57,310 nt of DNA from Halorubrum distributum JCM 10118 (GTDB lineage Archaea; Halobacteriota; Halobacteria; Halobacteriales; Haloferacaceae), in contig NZ_AOJN01000048.1 in the NCBI RefSeq assembly GCF_000337335.1, forward strand, positions 105,203 to 162,512, in the 5' to 3' direction. The translations under genes were made by a program, and so were the position numbers. The stretch's first letter is position 1, and every line of letters starts with the position of its first letter. The notes beneath the pieces are model-generated. The model searched no databases, had not been told where the DNA came from, and was given only the letters and a program-made list of their open reading frames with translations. Shown here one piece after another: positions 34,657 through 42,153 of the stretch.

Positions 34657-35220
34657 GTGGACGAACTCGTCGTGAGTACGGAGGTGTACGCCGACCCGGA
34701 GGAGGTGTACGCGTTCCTGCTCGATTTCCCGCAGTACGCGAACTACTCCGAGTACCTCCGAGAGGTCCGAACCGTCACCGGCGACGGCGGCCCCGGGACC
34801 AAGTACGCGCTCACGTTCGCGTGGTGGAAGATCTCCTACACCGCCCGATCGGAGGTGACCGGCGTCGAGCCCCCCGAGCGGATCGACTGGGAGATCACGA
34901 AGGACATCGATGCCGGCGGCTGTTGGCGCGTGACGCCGCCCGAACGCGTCGAGAGCGACGGGGATTCCGCCGAGACAGACGCCACCCCGAGCGACGACGC
35001 CCCTTGCGAGGTCGCGCTCGAAGTCGAGTTCGACCCCGGGTCGGCCAGTTCGGACGCGCTCAATCTCCCGCGGCTGGTCTCGTTCGACTGGGTGTTGAAG
35101 AAGGCGATCCCGCTGATCAGAGACGAGGCCGAGCGCGTGGTCGAGCGCGCGGTTCAGGACTTAGAGGGGTCGACGCGGGACGTCGACCTCGACGTGTACG
35201 TGGACTCCGACCGGATCTGA
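34657..35220 (+). CDS. SRPBCC (START/polyketide cyclase-like) family protein
   Basis: The 187-residue protein starts with GTG and has the START-like opening ELVVSTEVYADPEEVYAFLLDFPQYANYSEYL, a beta-rich core (WKISYTARSEVTGVEPPERIDWEI) and a long C-terminal helix (DEAERVVERAVQDLEG). This fold makes a hydrophobic ligand cavity; members bind lipids, quinone intermediates or other apolar molecules. An acidic stretch (about 110-130) is inserted in the core. The ligand is unknown. The gene has its own promoter and precedes tRNA-Ala. Confidence 0.82.
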   Translation: MDELVVSTEVYADPEEVYAFLLDFPQYANYSEYLREVRTVTGDGGPGTKYALTFAWWKISYTARSEVTGVEPPERIDWEITKDIDAGGCWRVTPPERVESDGDSAETDATPSDDAPCEVALEVEFDPGSASSDALNLPRLVSFDWVLKKAIPLIRDEAERVVERAVQDLEGSTRDVDLDVYVDSDRI

Positions 35221-35264
35221 CGCCCCGCGGGGCGGTTCGCCGCTCCCGTGCCCGAGTCGAAGGC

Positions 35265-35274
35265 CTTAATATAT
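35265..35274 (+). promoter_or_regulatory. TATA promoter of tRNA-Ala
   Basis: CTTAATATAT is centred about 33 bases before the first base of the mature tRNA. Confidence 0.65.
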
Positions 35275-35302
35275 CCAGCGGGGAACGAACGGATGCGTTC
35301 GA

Positions 35303-35374
35303 GGGCTCGTAGATCAGTGGTAGATCATCCCCCTGGCACGGGGAAGGCCCGGGGTTCAAATCCCCGCGAGTCCA
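35303..35374 (+). tRNA. tRNA-Ala(GGC)
   Basis: A full cloverleaf of 72 bases is visible: acceptor GGGCTCG/CGAGTCC, D stem GATC/GATC with loop AGTGGTA, anticodon stem TCCCC/GGGGA with loop CTGGCAC (anticodon GGC at 35335-35337), variable AGGCC, T stem CGGGG/CCCCG with loop TTCAAAT, and discriminator A. There is no intron and no encoded CCA. The anticodon reads GCC and GCU alanine codons. Confidence 0.97.
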
Positions 35375-35375
35375 T
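35362..35375 (+). other. att-like repeat, copy 1 (tRNA-Ala 3' end)
   Basis: CCCCGCGAGTCCAT covers the 3' end of tRNA-Ala and is duplicated 87 bases downstream (35449-35462). Duplication of a tRNA 3' end is the mark of site-specific integration by a tyrosine recombinase. Confidence 0.65.
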
Positions 35376-36060
35376 TCCTTCGCTCACTTCGTTCGCTCAG
35401 TCATTCCCTCGCGTGGTCCCACTCGCTCGCTGCGCTCGCTCGCGGGACCCCCGCGAGTCCATGATTTTGCGCCGCGAGCAACGTCGCGAGCGGCGCATAT
35501 CTGTACCGAGTGGAGATTTGAACCCTATACCAGTCGCGCGCAGTCCGAAGTCGTCGAGCGGCTCGCCGCGAAGCGAGCGCTCGATCTCGGTGTCGGACGG
35601 AGCGTGTCGCAGGCGGACTGTACCTCTCCTTTTTATCGTGCTTTCACACGAGCGCAACGAGCCGAGGTCGAATTAGACCACCTTCTCCACACGTGTGACT
35701 TCGTCCTCAGACCGTTATTTCACTCATACGAGTTCGAATACTGTCACACTCTCTCGCTTATTATAGACAGTTTCTCATCAGCATCACAAGATCTGCTGGA
35801 TCACCGTTATTGGGTGATTCGCGCGCAACGGTTGAGACGGGTCGACACGTCCCACAACACGTTCGGCCCTGGTTCGAGCATTACCCTCGAAGTCAAGATC
35901 GAGGTGAGCACGACAGTTGCACTGTTAGTGCGTACTCTCGTCACGCAGTTGTAAAAGGGGCTGCTCGATGGTATATTCGTGTGGGCAGATGACGACCACA
36001 CGCCCCACAACACGCGTTTTGCGTTACTCGCTTCCCGTATTTCAGACGTATGTCGGCGGC
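35376..36060. other. Degenerate spacer with att-like repeat copy 2
   Basis: It contains the second CCCCGCGAGTCCAT at 35449-35462, then GC-rich sequence with direct and inverted repeats typical of haloarchaeal spacers, then a lower-GC stretch (about 35630-35990) unlike the flanks. Short open frames exist on both strands here but none has recognisable domains or native codon use. It is best read as debris of an integrated element. Confidence 0.55.
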
Positions 36061-36345
36061 TTAGAGCCAGCTGACCTTCTCTCGCGCTCGGCGCTGCGCC
36101 GCCGGGCTTAGGTCCCGTTGTAGTGTTCGAGGAACGTCTCTAGGTCCTCCCAGCCGCCCCAGTCGAGAACGAGCAGCGGGTCGACCTCCGCATCCGCGAG
36201 CGTACTCGCCCACGTTCGGCAGAGGTCGTGCGTACTGCGGAATTCCCAGCCGATGTCGTCCTCCTCCTCGGCGAGCTGCTCGTGGGCATCTTGGAGCCAG
36301 CGTCGGAGCGACCACGTTCCCGACGACTTGACCCCCAACCGGGTC
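36061..36345 (-). pseudogene. Tyrosine recombinase (integrase) C-terminal remnant, frameshifted
   Basis: The minus-strand frame reads LRRWLQDAHEQLAEEE, then STHDLCRTWASTLADAEVDPL, WGGWEDLETFLEHYNGT and a stop at 36108. This matches the end of haloarchaeal integrases, with the HxLRR box, the WGGW box and the nucleophile Tyr in FLEHYNG. Two lesions are visible: the catalytic Arg of HDLRR is Cys, and one base is missing at about 36109, creating a stop. The next frame continues with SPAAQRRAREKVSWL and the natural stop at 36061-36063. The N-terminal two thirds are absent. Confidence 0.85.
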
Positions 36346-36401
36346 GAGCGCGTCGGCGAGGTGGTCGTCGACCGGATTGAGAAGGGCCGCGTGTGAGCGC
36401 G

Positions 36402-36647
36402 TCAGCGATGCTCGTCGATCCAGCGGCACCACGCGTGAAAGTCGTCGGCACCGCACTGGGGGGCGATGTTTCGGAGCGTGTCGCCGCTGATCTCGTGGCC
36501 GATCGGGACCGTACCGTTCCGTGTCTCACCCGTCTTCGGGTGGATGTATCGCAGTTTGAGATGGCTCCCGGTTCGGTCGACGGGAGTGTAGTTCATGCTC
36601 GTCAGCACGGAGACGATCTCCCGACCGGTGAATCGCTGCCGGACCAC
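36402..36647 (-). CDS. hicA: HicA family toxin (putative mRNA interferase)
   Basis: The 81-residue protein starts with GTG and has the double-stranded RNA-binding-like HicA fold: FTGREIVSVLTSMNYTPVDR, then GSHLKLRY with the catalytic His, and TVPIGHEISGDTLRNIAPQCG. HicA toxins cut mRNA and are neutralised by HicB. The start lies two bases after the stop of the adjacent hicB frame, the usual tight coupling, though here the antitoxin is upstream. It lies next to an integrase remnant, as is usual for genomic-island TA pairs. Confidence 0.88.
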   Translation of the reverse strand: MVRQRFTGREIVSVLTSMNYTPVDRTGSHLKLRYIHPKTGETRNGTVPIGHEISGDTLRNIAPQCGADDFHAWCRWIDEHR

Positions 36648-36649
36648 GA

Positions 36650-36919
36650 TTACGCCGTCTCGTCAGCGTCGTCGAACCACGGAGCGTCGGGCACGCCCGC
36701 CTCGTCCGGGACCTCGTCGAGATCGAGGCCCAGCTCCTCCAGGTCATCGTCGGTAACCGGCTCGCCGGCCTCGCCGGTGTGTAGGGCTACCGCCTCGTCG
36801 AGCATCTCCAGCGCCTCCTCACGAGTATCGCCGCACGAGGCGACGCCGAGGTCCTCGTCGATCGCGGACCAACCGCCCTCATCTTCTTCGATCAGGCGGA
36901 TCTCTCGGCCAGTGCTTAT
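36650..36919 (-). pseudogene. hicB: HicB family antitoxin with ATA in place of the start codon
   Basis: An 89-codon frame reads (ATA) STGREIRLIEEDEGGWSA, then DEDLGVASCGDTREEALEMLDEAVAL and an acidic tail ending PWFDDADETA. This matches HicB antitoxins, whose usual haloarchaeal start is MSxGREIRLVEED. The codon where ATG is expected is ATA (36917-36919), and the in-frame codons upstream run to a TGA with no ATG, GTG or TTG. The first in-frame ATG is about codon 39. The gene is therefore either dead, started at ATA, or carries a sequencing error. The rest of the frame is intact and has native codon use. Confidence 0.8.
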
Positions 36920-37096
36920 GGCTGGTAGTAGTTGTCACCGTGGAATAAGCGTTCTGTCGCTCCGAGACGCCGCGGAAGTGAGGCTGAACCGCGAGACACT
37001 TCACCGGGAGCTCAGTTTTCGGTTCCCGGTACCCGTTCCGCGACCGCTTTCCCGCACGAACGCTAAAGTGAAATCGCGACACACGACCAGCCGACC

Positions 37097-37417
37097 GTGC
37101 TGACCGACGCCGAGGAACGACTCGTCGAGGACGTCTTGGAGGTTGGCGAGGTCATCGAACGAGACACGTTCGAGTTCATGATCGAGGAGGGCCTCCCCGC
37201 GGAAGAACTCCGAATTCTCGGCAGCGACGGCAGCGCCGAAACGGCCATCGAGAGCCTCGAATCGAGGGGACTCGTCACCACCGAGCGGGTCGAGGAGACG
37301 GTGCGCGACAGCAGCTCACCGGAGGAATCGATTCTCATCCCCGGAACGGATTTCGAACGCGTCGAGCGCCGGTACGTCTACTTTACCGACGAACTCGAAG
37401 CGCGGTACCGGGAGTAG
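37097..37417 (+). CDS. Hypothetical protein, possible winged-helix
   Basis: The 106-residue protein starts with GTG (VLTDAEERLVEDVLEVGEVI). It is acidic and mainly helical, with a segment DGSAETAIESLESRGLVTTERV that resembles the recognition-helix and wing pattern of winged HTH proteins, ending VYFTDELEARYRE. No family is recognised with certainty. Its base composition is closer to the core genome than the island to its left. Confidence 0.6.
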   Translation: MLTDAEERLVEDVLEVGEVIERDTFEFMIEEGLPAEELRILGSDGSAETAIESLESRGLVTTERVEETVRDSSSPEESILIPGTDFERVERRYVYFTDELEARYRE

Positions 37418-37432
37418 CTCGCCGCCCGATCC

Positions 37433-38974
37433 CTACTCCGGCCACGGCTCCCGTTCCCGCCGGTCCGTCTCGCGCGAAAGCTCCGGCGGCACCTCCTCCA
37501 ACAGCACCGGCGCCAGCGACGCGCCGACGTGCCACGCGACGACCTCCTCGTCTAACTCCTCCAGCCGCACGTCCTCCTGCCCGTAGTACTCGCCGTCGAC
37601 CGTACAGGAGCCGCCGCCGTCGGCGAAGCAGACGTCGCCGCGCTCGTCGTAGGTGATCTGGACGTGCGCCTCGCGCGCGCTGTCGACGAACTCCCACGCG
37701 AACCGGTCGCTCCCGGCGAGGTCGTCGCGCCCTGCGAAGTAGTCGAGCGCGGCAGCGACCTCGTCCTCGACGGGGCCCGTGACCGCGCCGTCGTCGGCGC
37801 GCAGGTGGACCTTCACCGGCTGGTGCGTCGCGAGCGTGCTCGTCGCGCTCATCAGCCCGGCGGGCTCCTCGCCGTGTTCGAGCCCCTGGACGTGCCCGAG
37901 CTCGTGGATGATCGTCGCGTTCATCTCCGCGTCGGAGAGCCGGGGGTCGACGGTCGCGGTCATCGGCGTCCGCGGCTCGTCGACGAGGAGGTCCGCGCAG
38001 CCGAAGTACCGCGTCTCGTTGGTCTCCTCCACGCCGCACCGCTCCACGCGGTCGAACCGGAGGACGACGTCGGCGCCGTCCGCGCCGTCCGCGTCGTCGA
38101 CGCGCTCGTACTCGACCGGGTAGCCGAGGTAGCGCTCGTCGGTGCGCTCCCAGTAGCCCGTCGCGGCCGCGACCACGGCCGAGACGTTCCGGTCGACCGC
38201 CTCGTCGTCGACGTAGAGGTCGAGCGTCGTCTTCCCGTACGGGCTCGGGTGTACCACCGAGACGGTCCGCTCGCGCGTCCGGTTCGCGGTCGTCACGACG
38301 ACCGGGTAGTCGCCGCCGTCGAGCCGCACGTCCGCGAACGTGACGGACGCTTCCGCCTCCGCGCCGCCGTCGAGCGCGACCGTCCGGTTCGCGCTCGCGC
38401 CGGTCCCGTACCGGATCCGGACCGTCTGGTTCCCCGCCAGGTCGCCGACGTTGGTCACGGTCGCCGTGACGGAGAGGTCCCCGCCGTACGCCACGCTCTC
38501 GGGGGCCTCGATCTCGGAGACCGCGAACGCCGCCGGCCGCGCCTCCTCGACGACGACGGTGCGAGTCGCGCTCGCCTCCCCGACGCTCACCCTGATATCG
38601 TGTTCGCCCGGGTCGAGCGCCGCGGCGTCGACGGTCGCCGTCACCGTCATCGTCCCGTTCGCGGGGACCGACCGGTTCTCCGAGAGCAGCGTCGCGTCGC
38701 CGACGCGGACCGTCACCCGAACCGGGTCGAGCGTCGCGTTCGCGCTCCCCGACCCTTCGCCCGCGGCGTCGTCGGCGTCGTCCGCGAGGCCCTCCCACCG
38801 CGCGGTCGCCTCGACCGTCGCCCGCTCGTCGTGGCCGAGCGACTCCGGCGCGTCGACGGACTCGATCGACGGGGACGGCGCCCCGAGGGGACCGGCCATC
38901 TCTCCACCGAGCCCGCCGCAGCCGGCGAGCGCGACGAGCAGGACGACGGCGGCGACGGCGCTTGCGTTGCGCAT
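37433..38974 (-). CDS. Lipoprotein with CARDB-like domains and a metzincin-type protease domain
   Basis: The 513-residue protein has a signal peptide with lipobox LAGC (Cys19). Two CARDB/Ig-like regions follow (about 40-145 and 150-250; for example DLSVTATVTNVGDLAGNQTVRIRYG). The C-terminal domain has the zinc motif HELGHVQGLEH (357-367: His357, Glu358, His361, His367) followed by an LMS Met-turn, as in matrixin-like metzincins. It should be anchored outside the membrane and cleave extracellular proteins; substrate unknown. A TATA box (GGTTATATGT, about 30 bases upstream) gives it a promoter divergent from the PAS gene. Confidence 0.85.
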   Translation of the reverse strand: MRNASAVAAVVLLVALAGCGGLGGEMAGPLGAPSPSIESVDAPESLGHDERATVEATARWEGLADDADDAAGEGSGSANATLDPVRVTVRVGDATLLSENRSVPANGTMTVTATVDAAALDPGEHDIRVSVGEASATRTVVVEEARPAAFAVSEIEAPESVAYGGDLSVTATVTNVGDLAGNQTVRIRYGTGASANRTVALDGGAEAEASVTFADVRLDGGDYPVVVTTANRTRERTVSVVHPSPYGKTTLDLYVDDEAVDRNVSAVVAAATGYWERTDERYLGYPVEYERVDDADGADGADVVLRFDRVERCGVEETNETRYFGCADLLVDEPRTPMTATVDPRLSDAEMNATIIHELGHVQGLEHGEEPAGLMSATSTLATHQPVKVHLRADDGAVTGPVEDEVAAALDYFAGRDDLAGSDRFAWEFVDSAREAHVQITYDERGDVCFADGGGSCTVDGEYYGQEDVRLEELDEEVVAWHVGASLAPVLLEEVPPELSRETDRREREPWPE

Positions 38975-39110
38975 CGGTTACCGGGGGCTCGGAGACGGAG
39001 ACATATAACCTTCGTTTCAACCAGCGATTAGGTGTGGCGTCGCGGAGCCCGACCCACCCTCGCCTCGTCGCTTTCTACCCGGATCGACTCGGCGCCGACC
39101 GCGGAGACCG

Positions 39111-39728
39111 GTGGCCGCCGCCGAACGACACTGGCTTGTCGCCCGGTCGCCAACGGTTCGTGTGACGCTCCGACGCGACGTTCTCGCGACGGTCGACGCC
39201 GACCGCGGCTCGTTTCGGACACGCCTCTCGACGCTCGTCGAGGAACACGGCCTCGACGGGGAGCTGGTTCCGCCCCGGTCGGCGGACCCGGACGACCGCG
39301 CGGAGCGCGAGGCGATGCTGGTCGACCGCGTCCGGGCGCTCGATGACCTCCCGCTCGGTCTCACCCTCACCGGCCCGGCGTTCCGCGACACGCCGATCGT
39401 CTACGTCAACCGCTGGTTCCGCGACTGGACCGGGTACGCGATGGAGGACCTCCGCGGGCGGAATCCCCGTCTGTTCCAGGCGCCGGACCCGGACGCCGAG
39501 GTCCGCGCCGACTTCCGCGACGCCCGCGCCGACTTCCGGGAGGCCCTGTCGACGTGGTCGCGAGTCACGGTCGAGATCCGCAACCGCCGCTCTGACGGAA
39601 CCCCGTTCACCGCCCTCGTTTCGCTGCGACCGCTGTTCGGTGACGCGGGGACGGTCACGCACTGGGTCGCCGCGCAGGAGCCGAAGTCGACCGAGACGCG
39701 AGAAGCCGGCGGGAACGCCCCGGAGTGA
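39111..39728 (+). CDS. PAS-domain protein, LOV-like without the photoactive cysteine
   Basis: The 205-residue protein (GTG start; a second GTG at 39162 is possible) has an N-terminal region of about 70 residues and one PAS domain: GLTLTGPAFRDTPIVYVNRWFRDWTGYAMEDLRGRNPRLFQAPD, then VTVEIRNRRSDGTPFTALVSLRPLFGD and THWVAAQ. The GRNPRLFQ motif corresponds to the LOV motif GRNCRFLQ, but the adduct-forming Cys is Pro. It may still bind a flavin or another ligand. There is no effector domain, so it presumably signals through a partner. Confidence 0.82.
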   Translation: MAAAERHWLVARSPTVRVTLRRDVLATVDADRGSFRTRLSTLVEEHGLDGELVPPRSADPDDRAEREAMLVDRVRALDDLPLGLTLTGPAFRDTPIVYVNRWFRDWTGYAMEDLRGRNPRLFQAPDPDAEVRADFRDARADFREALSTWSRVTVEIRNRRSDGTPFTALVSLRPLFGDAGTVTHWVAAQEPKSTETREAGGNAPE

Positions 39729-39767
39729 CGCGTCCCCCGAACCAAGCGGCGGACGCCGAACCGGCAC

Positions 39768-41369
39768 TCACCGCAGCGTCGACGTCGGGACGACCGACGG
39801 GAGCACGCCGCCGCCGGTCGCGTCCTCCACGACCGCCTTGGCGACGTGTTCGCCGCTGAGCAGGCACATCGGCATCCCGATTCCCGGGTTGGTGTACGCG
39901 CCGACGTAGTAGAGGCCGTCGACGCCGGGCGCGCGGTGCGCCGGGCGGAGCGGCCCGGTCTGTTCGAGCGTGTGCGACAGCGCCAGCGCGGTGCCGCGGG
40001 GCGCGTTGAACCGCCGCCGGAAGTCGGAGACGCAGGCGGTCTCCTCGAAGACGATCCGGTCGCGGAAGTCGACGCCCGCGTGCTCCGCGAGGTCGTCGAA
40101 CACCAGGTCGCGGAACCGCTCGCGGGTCTCCGGGTCGTCGTCCAGCCCCGCCGCGAGCGGGACGAGCAGGAAGACCGCCTCGTGGCCGTCGGGCGCCGCC
40201 TCCGGGTCCGTCTTCGAGGGGACGTGGACGTAGTACGCGGGGTCGTCGGGCCACTCGGGGTCGTCGAAGATGGCGTCGAAGTGGGGGCGCCAGTCGGTCG
40301 GGAACACGAGCGTGTGGTGGTCCAGGTCCACGTCGCCCTCGACGCCGAGGTACGCGAGGTACGCCGAGGGCGCGTACGTCCGCGACTCCCAGTACGACTC
40401 GCGGTCGACGGTCCCGGCGGGCAGGAGGTCGCGCTCGACGTGCGGCGGGGGCGCGTTCGCGACCACGCGATCGAAGCGGTCGCTCCGCGCCGTGGCGGCC
40501 GCGCCGCCGTCCCCCCCGCGCCGTTCCGTCTCGACGGTGAACTTCGGGACGGACGCGGCGACCGACGGCTCGACCGCGGTCACCGGCTCGCTCGTTCGGA
40601 TCGAGACGCCGAGCTCGCGGGCGAGGTCGGCCATCGCGTCGACGACGCTCGCGATCCCCCCGACAGGGTGGTAGACGCCGAGGTTCATGTCGACGTGGCT
40701 CATCAGCGTGTAGATCGCGGGCGTGTTGTACGGCGACCCGCCGAGGAAGACGAGCTTGTACTCCGCGATCTGACGCAGCTTCTCGCTGTCGAAGTAGTCG
40801 CCGACGTAGTCGTCCATCTCGCGGAGCTTCGGGAGCGCCCGGCCCGAGCGGAGCACGTCGGCGTCGACCATGTCGCGCAGCCGCGACCGGCTCGGGTAGA
40901 CGAACCGGTCCATCCCCAGCTCGTACGCCTCCGCGGCGTCCGCGAGGTACTCGTCGAGCACCTCGCCCGCACCCGACTCGTACGACTCGAACAGCGCCTT
41001 CTGTCCCGCGCGGTCGGCCGGCATCGACGCGCGGTCGCCGTCCTTCCAGACCACCTCGTACAGCGGGTCCAACTCGATCAGGTCGTAGTAGTCGTCGGTC
41101 GACCGTCCGAAGTGCTCGAAGAACCGGTCGAACACCTCCGGCATGAGGTACCACGAGGGCCCGGTGTCGATCCGGAACCCGTCGCGCTCGATCCGCCCGG
41201 CGTACCCGCCGGGGTGGTCGTTGCGCTCGAACAGCGTCACGTCCGCCCCCGCGTCGGCGAGGTAGCTGGCCGCGGAGAGCCCGCCGAAGCCGGCGCCGAC
41301 GACCGCGATCGACTCCCCGGCCAGCGGTTCCGCGGCGTCCGACAGGCCCGCGTCCGGTTGGGGTGACAT
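39768..41369 (-). CDS. crtI: CrtI-type carotenoid desaturase (phytoene desaturase family)
   Basis: The 533-residue flavoprotein has the N-terminal dinucleotide motif IAVVGAGFGGLSAASYLADAGADVTLFE, the DTGPSWYLMPEVF segment, and the C-terminal CrtI signature region ending VDGLYYVGAYTNPGIGMPMCLLSGEHVAKAV. It inserts double bonds in C40 carotenoids; in haloarchaea the pathway ends in bacterioruberin. The other carotenoid genes (crtB, crtD, lyeJ, cruF) are not in this window. CrtI rather than CrtD is judged from overall similarity. Start ATG 41369, with a GGTAAACGTT box about 27 bases upstream. Confidence 0.85.
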   Translation of the reverse strand: MSPQPDAGLSDAAEPLAGESIAVVGAGFGGLSAASYLADAGADVTLFERNDHPGGYAGRIERDGFRIDTGPSWYLMPEVFDRFFEHFGRSTDDYYDLIELDPLYEVVWKDGDRASMPADRAGQKALFESYESGAGEVLDEYLADAAEAYELGMDRFVYPSRSRLRDMVDADVLRSGRALPKLREMDDYVGDYFDSEKLRQIAEYKLVFLGGSPYNTPAIYTLMSHVDMNLGVYHPVGGIASVVDAMADLARELGVSIRTSEPVTAVEPSVAASVPKFTVETERRGGDGGAAATARSDRFDRVVANAPPPHVERDLLPAGTVDRESYWESRTYAPSAYLAYLGVEGDVDLDHHTLVFPTDWRPHFDAIFDDPEWPDDPAYYVHVPSKTDPEAAPDGHEAVFLLVPLAAGLDDDPETRERFRDLVFDDLAEHAGVDFRDRIVFEETACVSDFRRRFNAPRGTALALSHTLEQTGPLRPAHRAPGVDGLYYVGAYTNPGIGMPMCLLSGEHVAKAVVEDATGGGVLPSVVPTSTLR

Positions 41370-41475
41370 CACTTCCGGCTACGCGTCCGGGAACGTTTAC
41401 CCTGCGGTCATACCATGTTAGGGGCGTCGCCGTCGCTCGGTTCTCCCGCACCCGTCAGGCGTCGTCTCGCACCCG

Positions 41476-42153
41476 TCAGGCGTCACCCCCGACGTCGTCC
41501 CCTTGGAGCCGTCGGGCGCCGAGGGCGAACAGCCCGAGCCCGATCAGGTAGAGCCGCCACCCGCCGTTGGCGACGGGGAACCGTCGTTCGACCGGCTCGT
41601 CGACGTCGAGGTCGGGGTCGCGCGGCTGGACCGGGTTGCTGACGTGGACCGACTCGCTCGTGCCGCCCGCGCCCGCGTCGACCGTCCGCGTCCCCGTCTC
41701 CGGGTCGACGCGTACGTCGACGAACGTCTGAACGAACCCGTCGGCCGTCGAGTAGAACGCCTCGCCGCCCAGGTGGAAGAACCGGTCTCGAAGGGGCCAA
41801 AACGCGTTCACGCCGTCGAGGTGCGTCCAGTCGACCGCGACGTGCGCGAAGACGTGGACGAAGACGGCGACCCACGCGACCGCGATCAACCGGTCGGAGA
41901 GCCGGTCGCGGAGCAGCGACCGCTCCCGGACGCGCGTGTCGTAGTACAGCCCCAGCGCCGCGGCCGCGGGCAGCACGAAGTTGTGGCCGACCGTGCGATG
42001 CGCGCCGGGCATGATCGCGCCGAGGAAGCTGTCCGCCTCCGGGAGCACGAGGACGACGAGCAGGACCGCGAGCGCGCGCCGGTCGTAGTACGCCCCGAGC
42101 AGCCCGGCCGCCAGCAGCAGCGCGAACCCGGCGTGGACGACCGTCGAGGGCAT
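41476..42153 (-). CDS. Membrane-bound metal-dependent hydrolase, DUF457/YdjM family
   Basis: The 225-residue protein has four or more hydrophobic helices. It keeps putative metal ligands: His7 in MPSTVVHAGF, LPEADSFLG, GAHRTVGHNF and HVFAHVAVDWTH. The C-terminal half is a soluble loop and one final helix. Its ATG directly follows the stop of the upstream paralogue (TGAATG), so translation is coupled. The family's substrate is unknown. Confidence 0.8.
   Translation of the reverse strand: MPSTVVHAGFALLLAAGLLGAYYDRRALAVLLVVLVLPEADSFLGAIMPGAHRTVGHNFVLPAAAALGLYYDTRVRERSLLRDRLSDRLIAVAWVAVFVHVFAHVAVDWTHLDGVNAFWPLRDRFFHLGGEAFYSTADGFVQTFVDVRVDPETGTRTVDAGAGGTSESVHVSNPVQPRDPDLDVDEPVERRFPVANGGWRLYLIGLGLFALGARRLQGDDVGGDA

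Noticed and set aside
35501-35535. Reverse-strand tRNA fragment (GGGTTCAAATC)
   Set aside because: The T-loop word is present on the minus strand, but flanking bases do not form a T stem or acceptor, and no D or anticodon arm is found.
35604-35954. 116-residue frame in the low-GC block right of tRNA-Ala
   Set aside because: It has no domain or promoter, starts in the GC-rich part and crosses into the low-GC part; competing frames exist on both strands. Left as debris.
37779-38123. Plus-strand frames over the metzincin gene
   Set aside because: They are shadows; the minus-strand frame has a lipobox, CARDB-like domains and HELGH.
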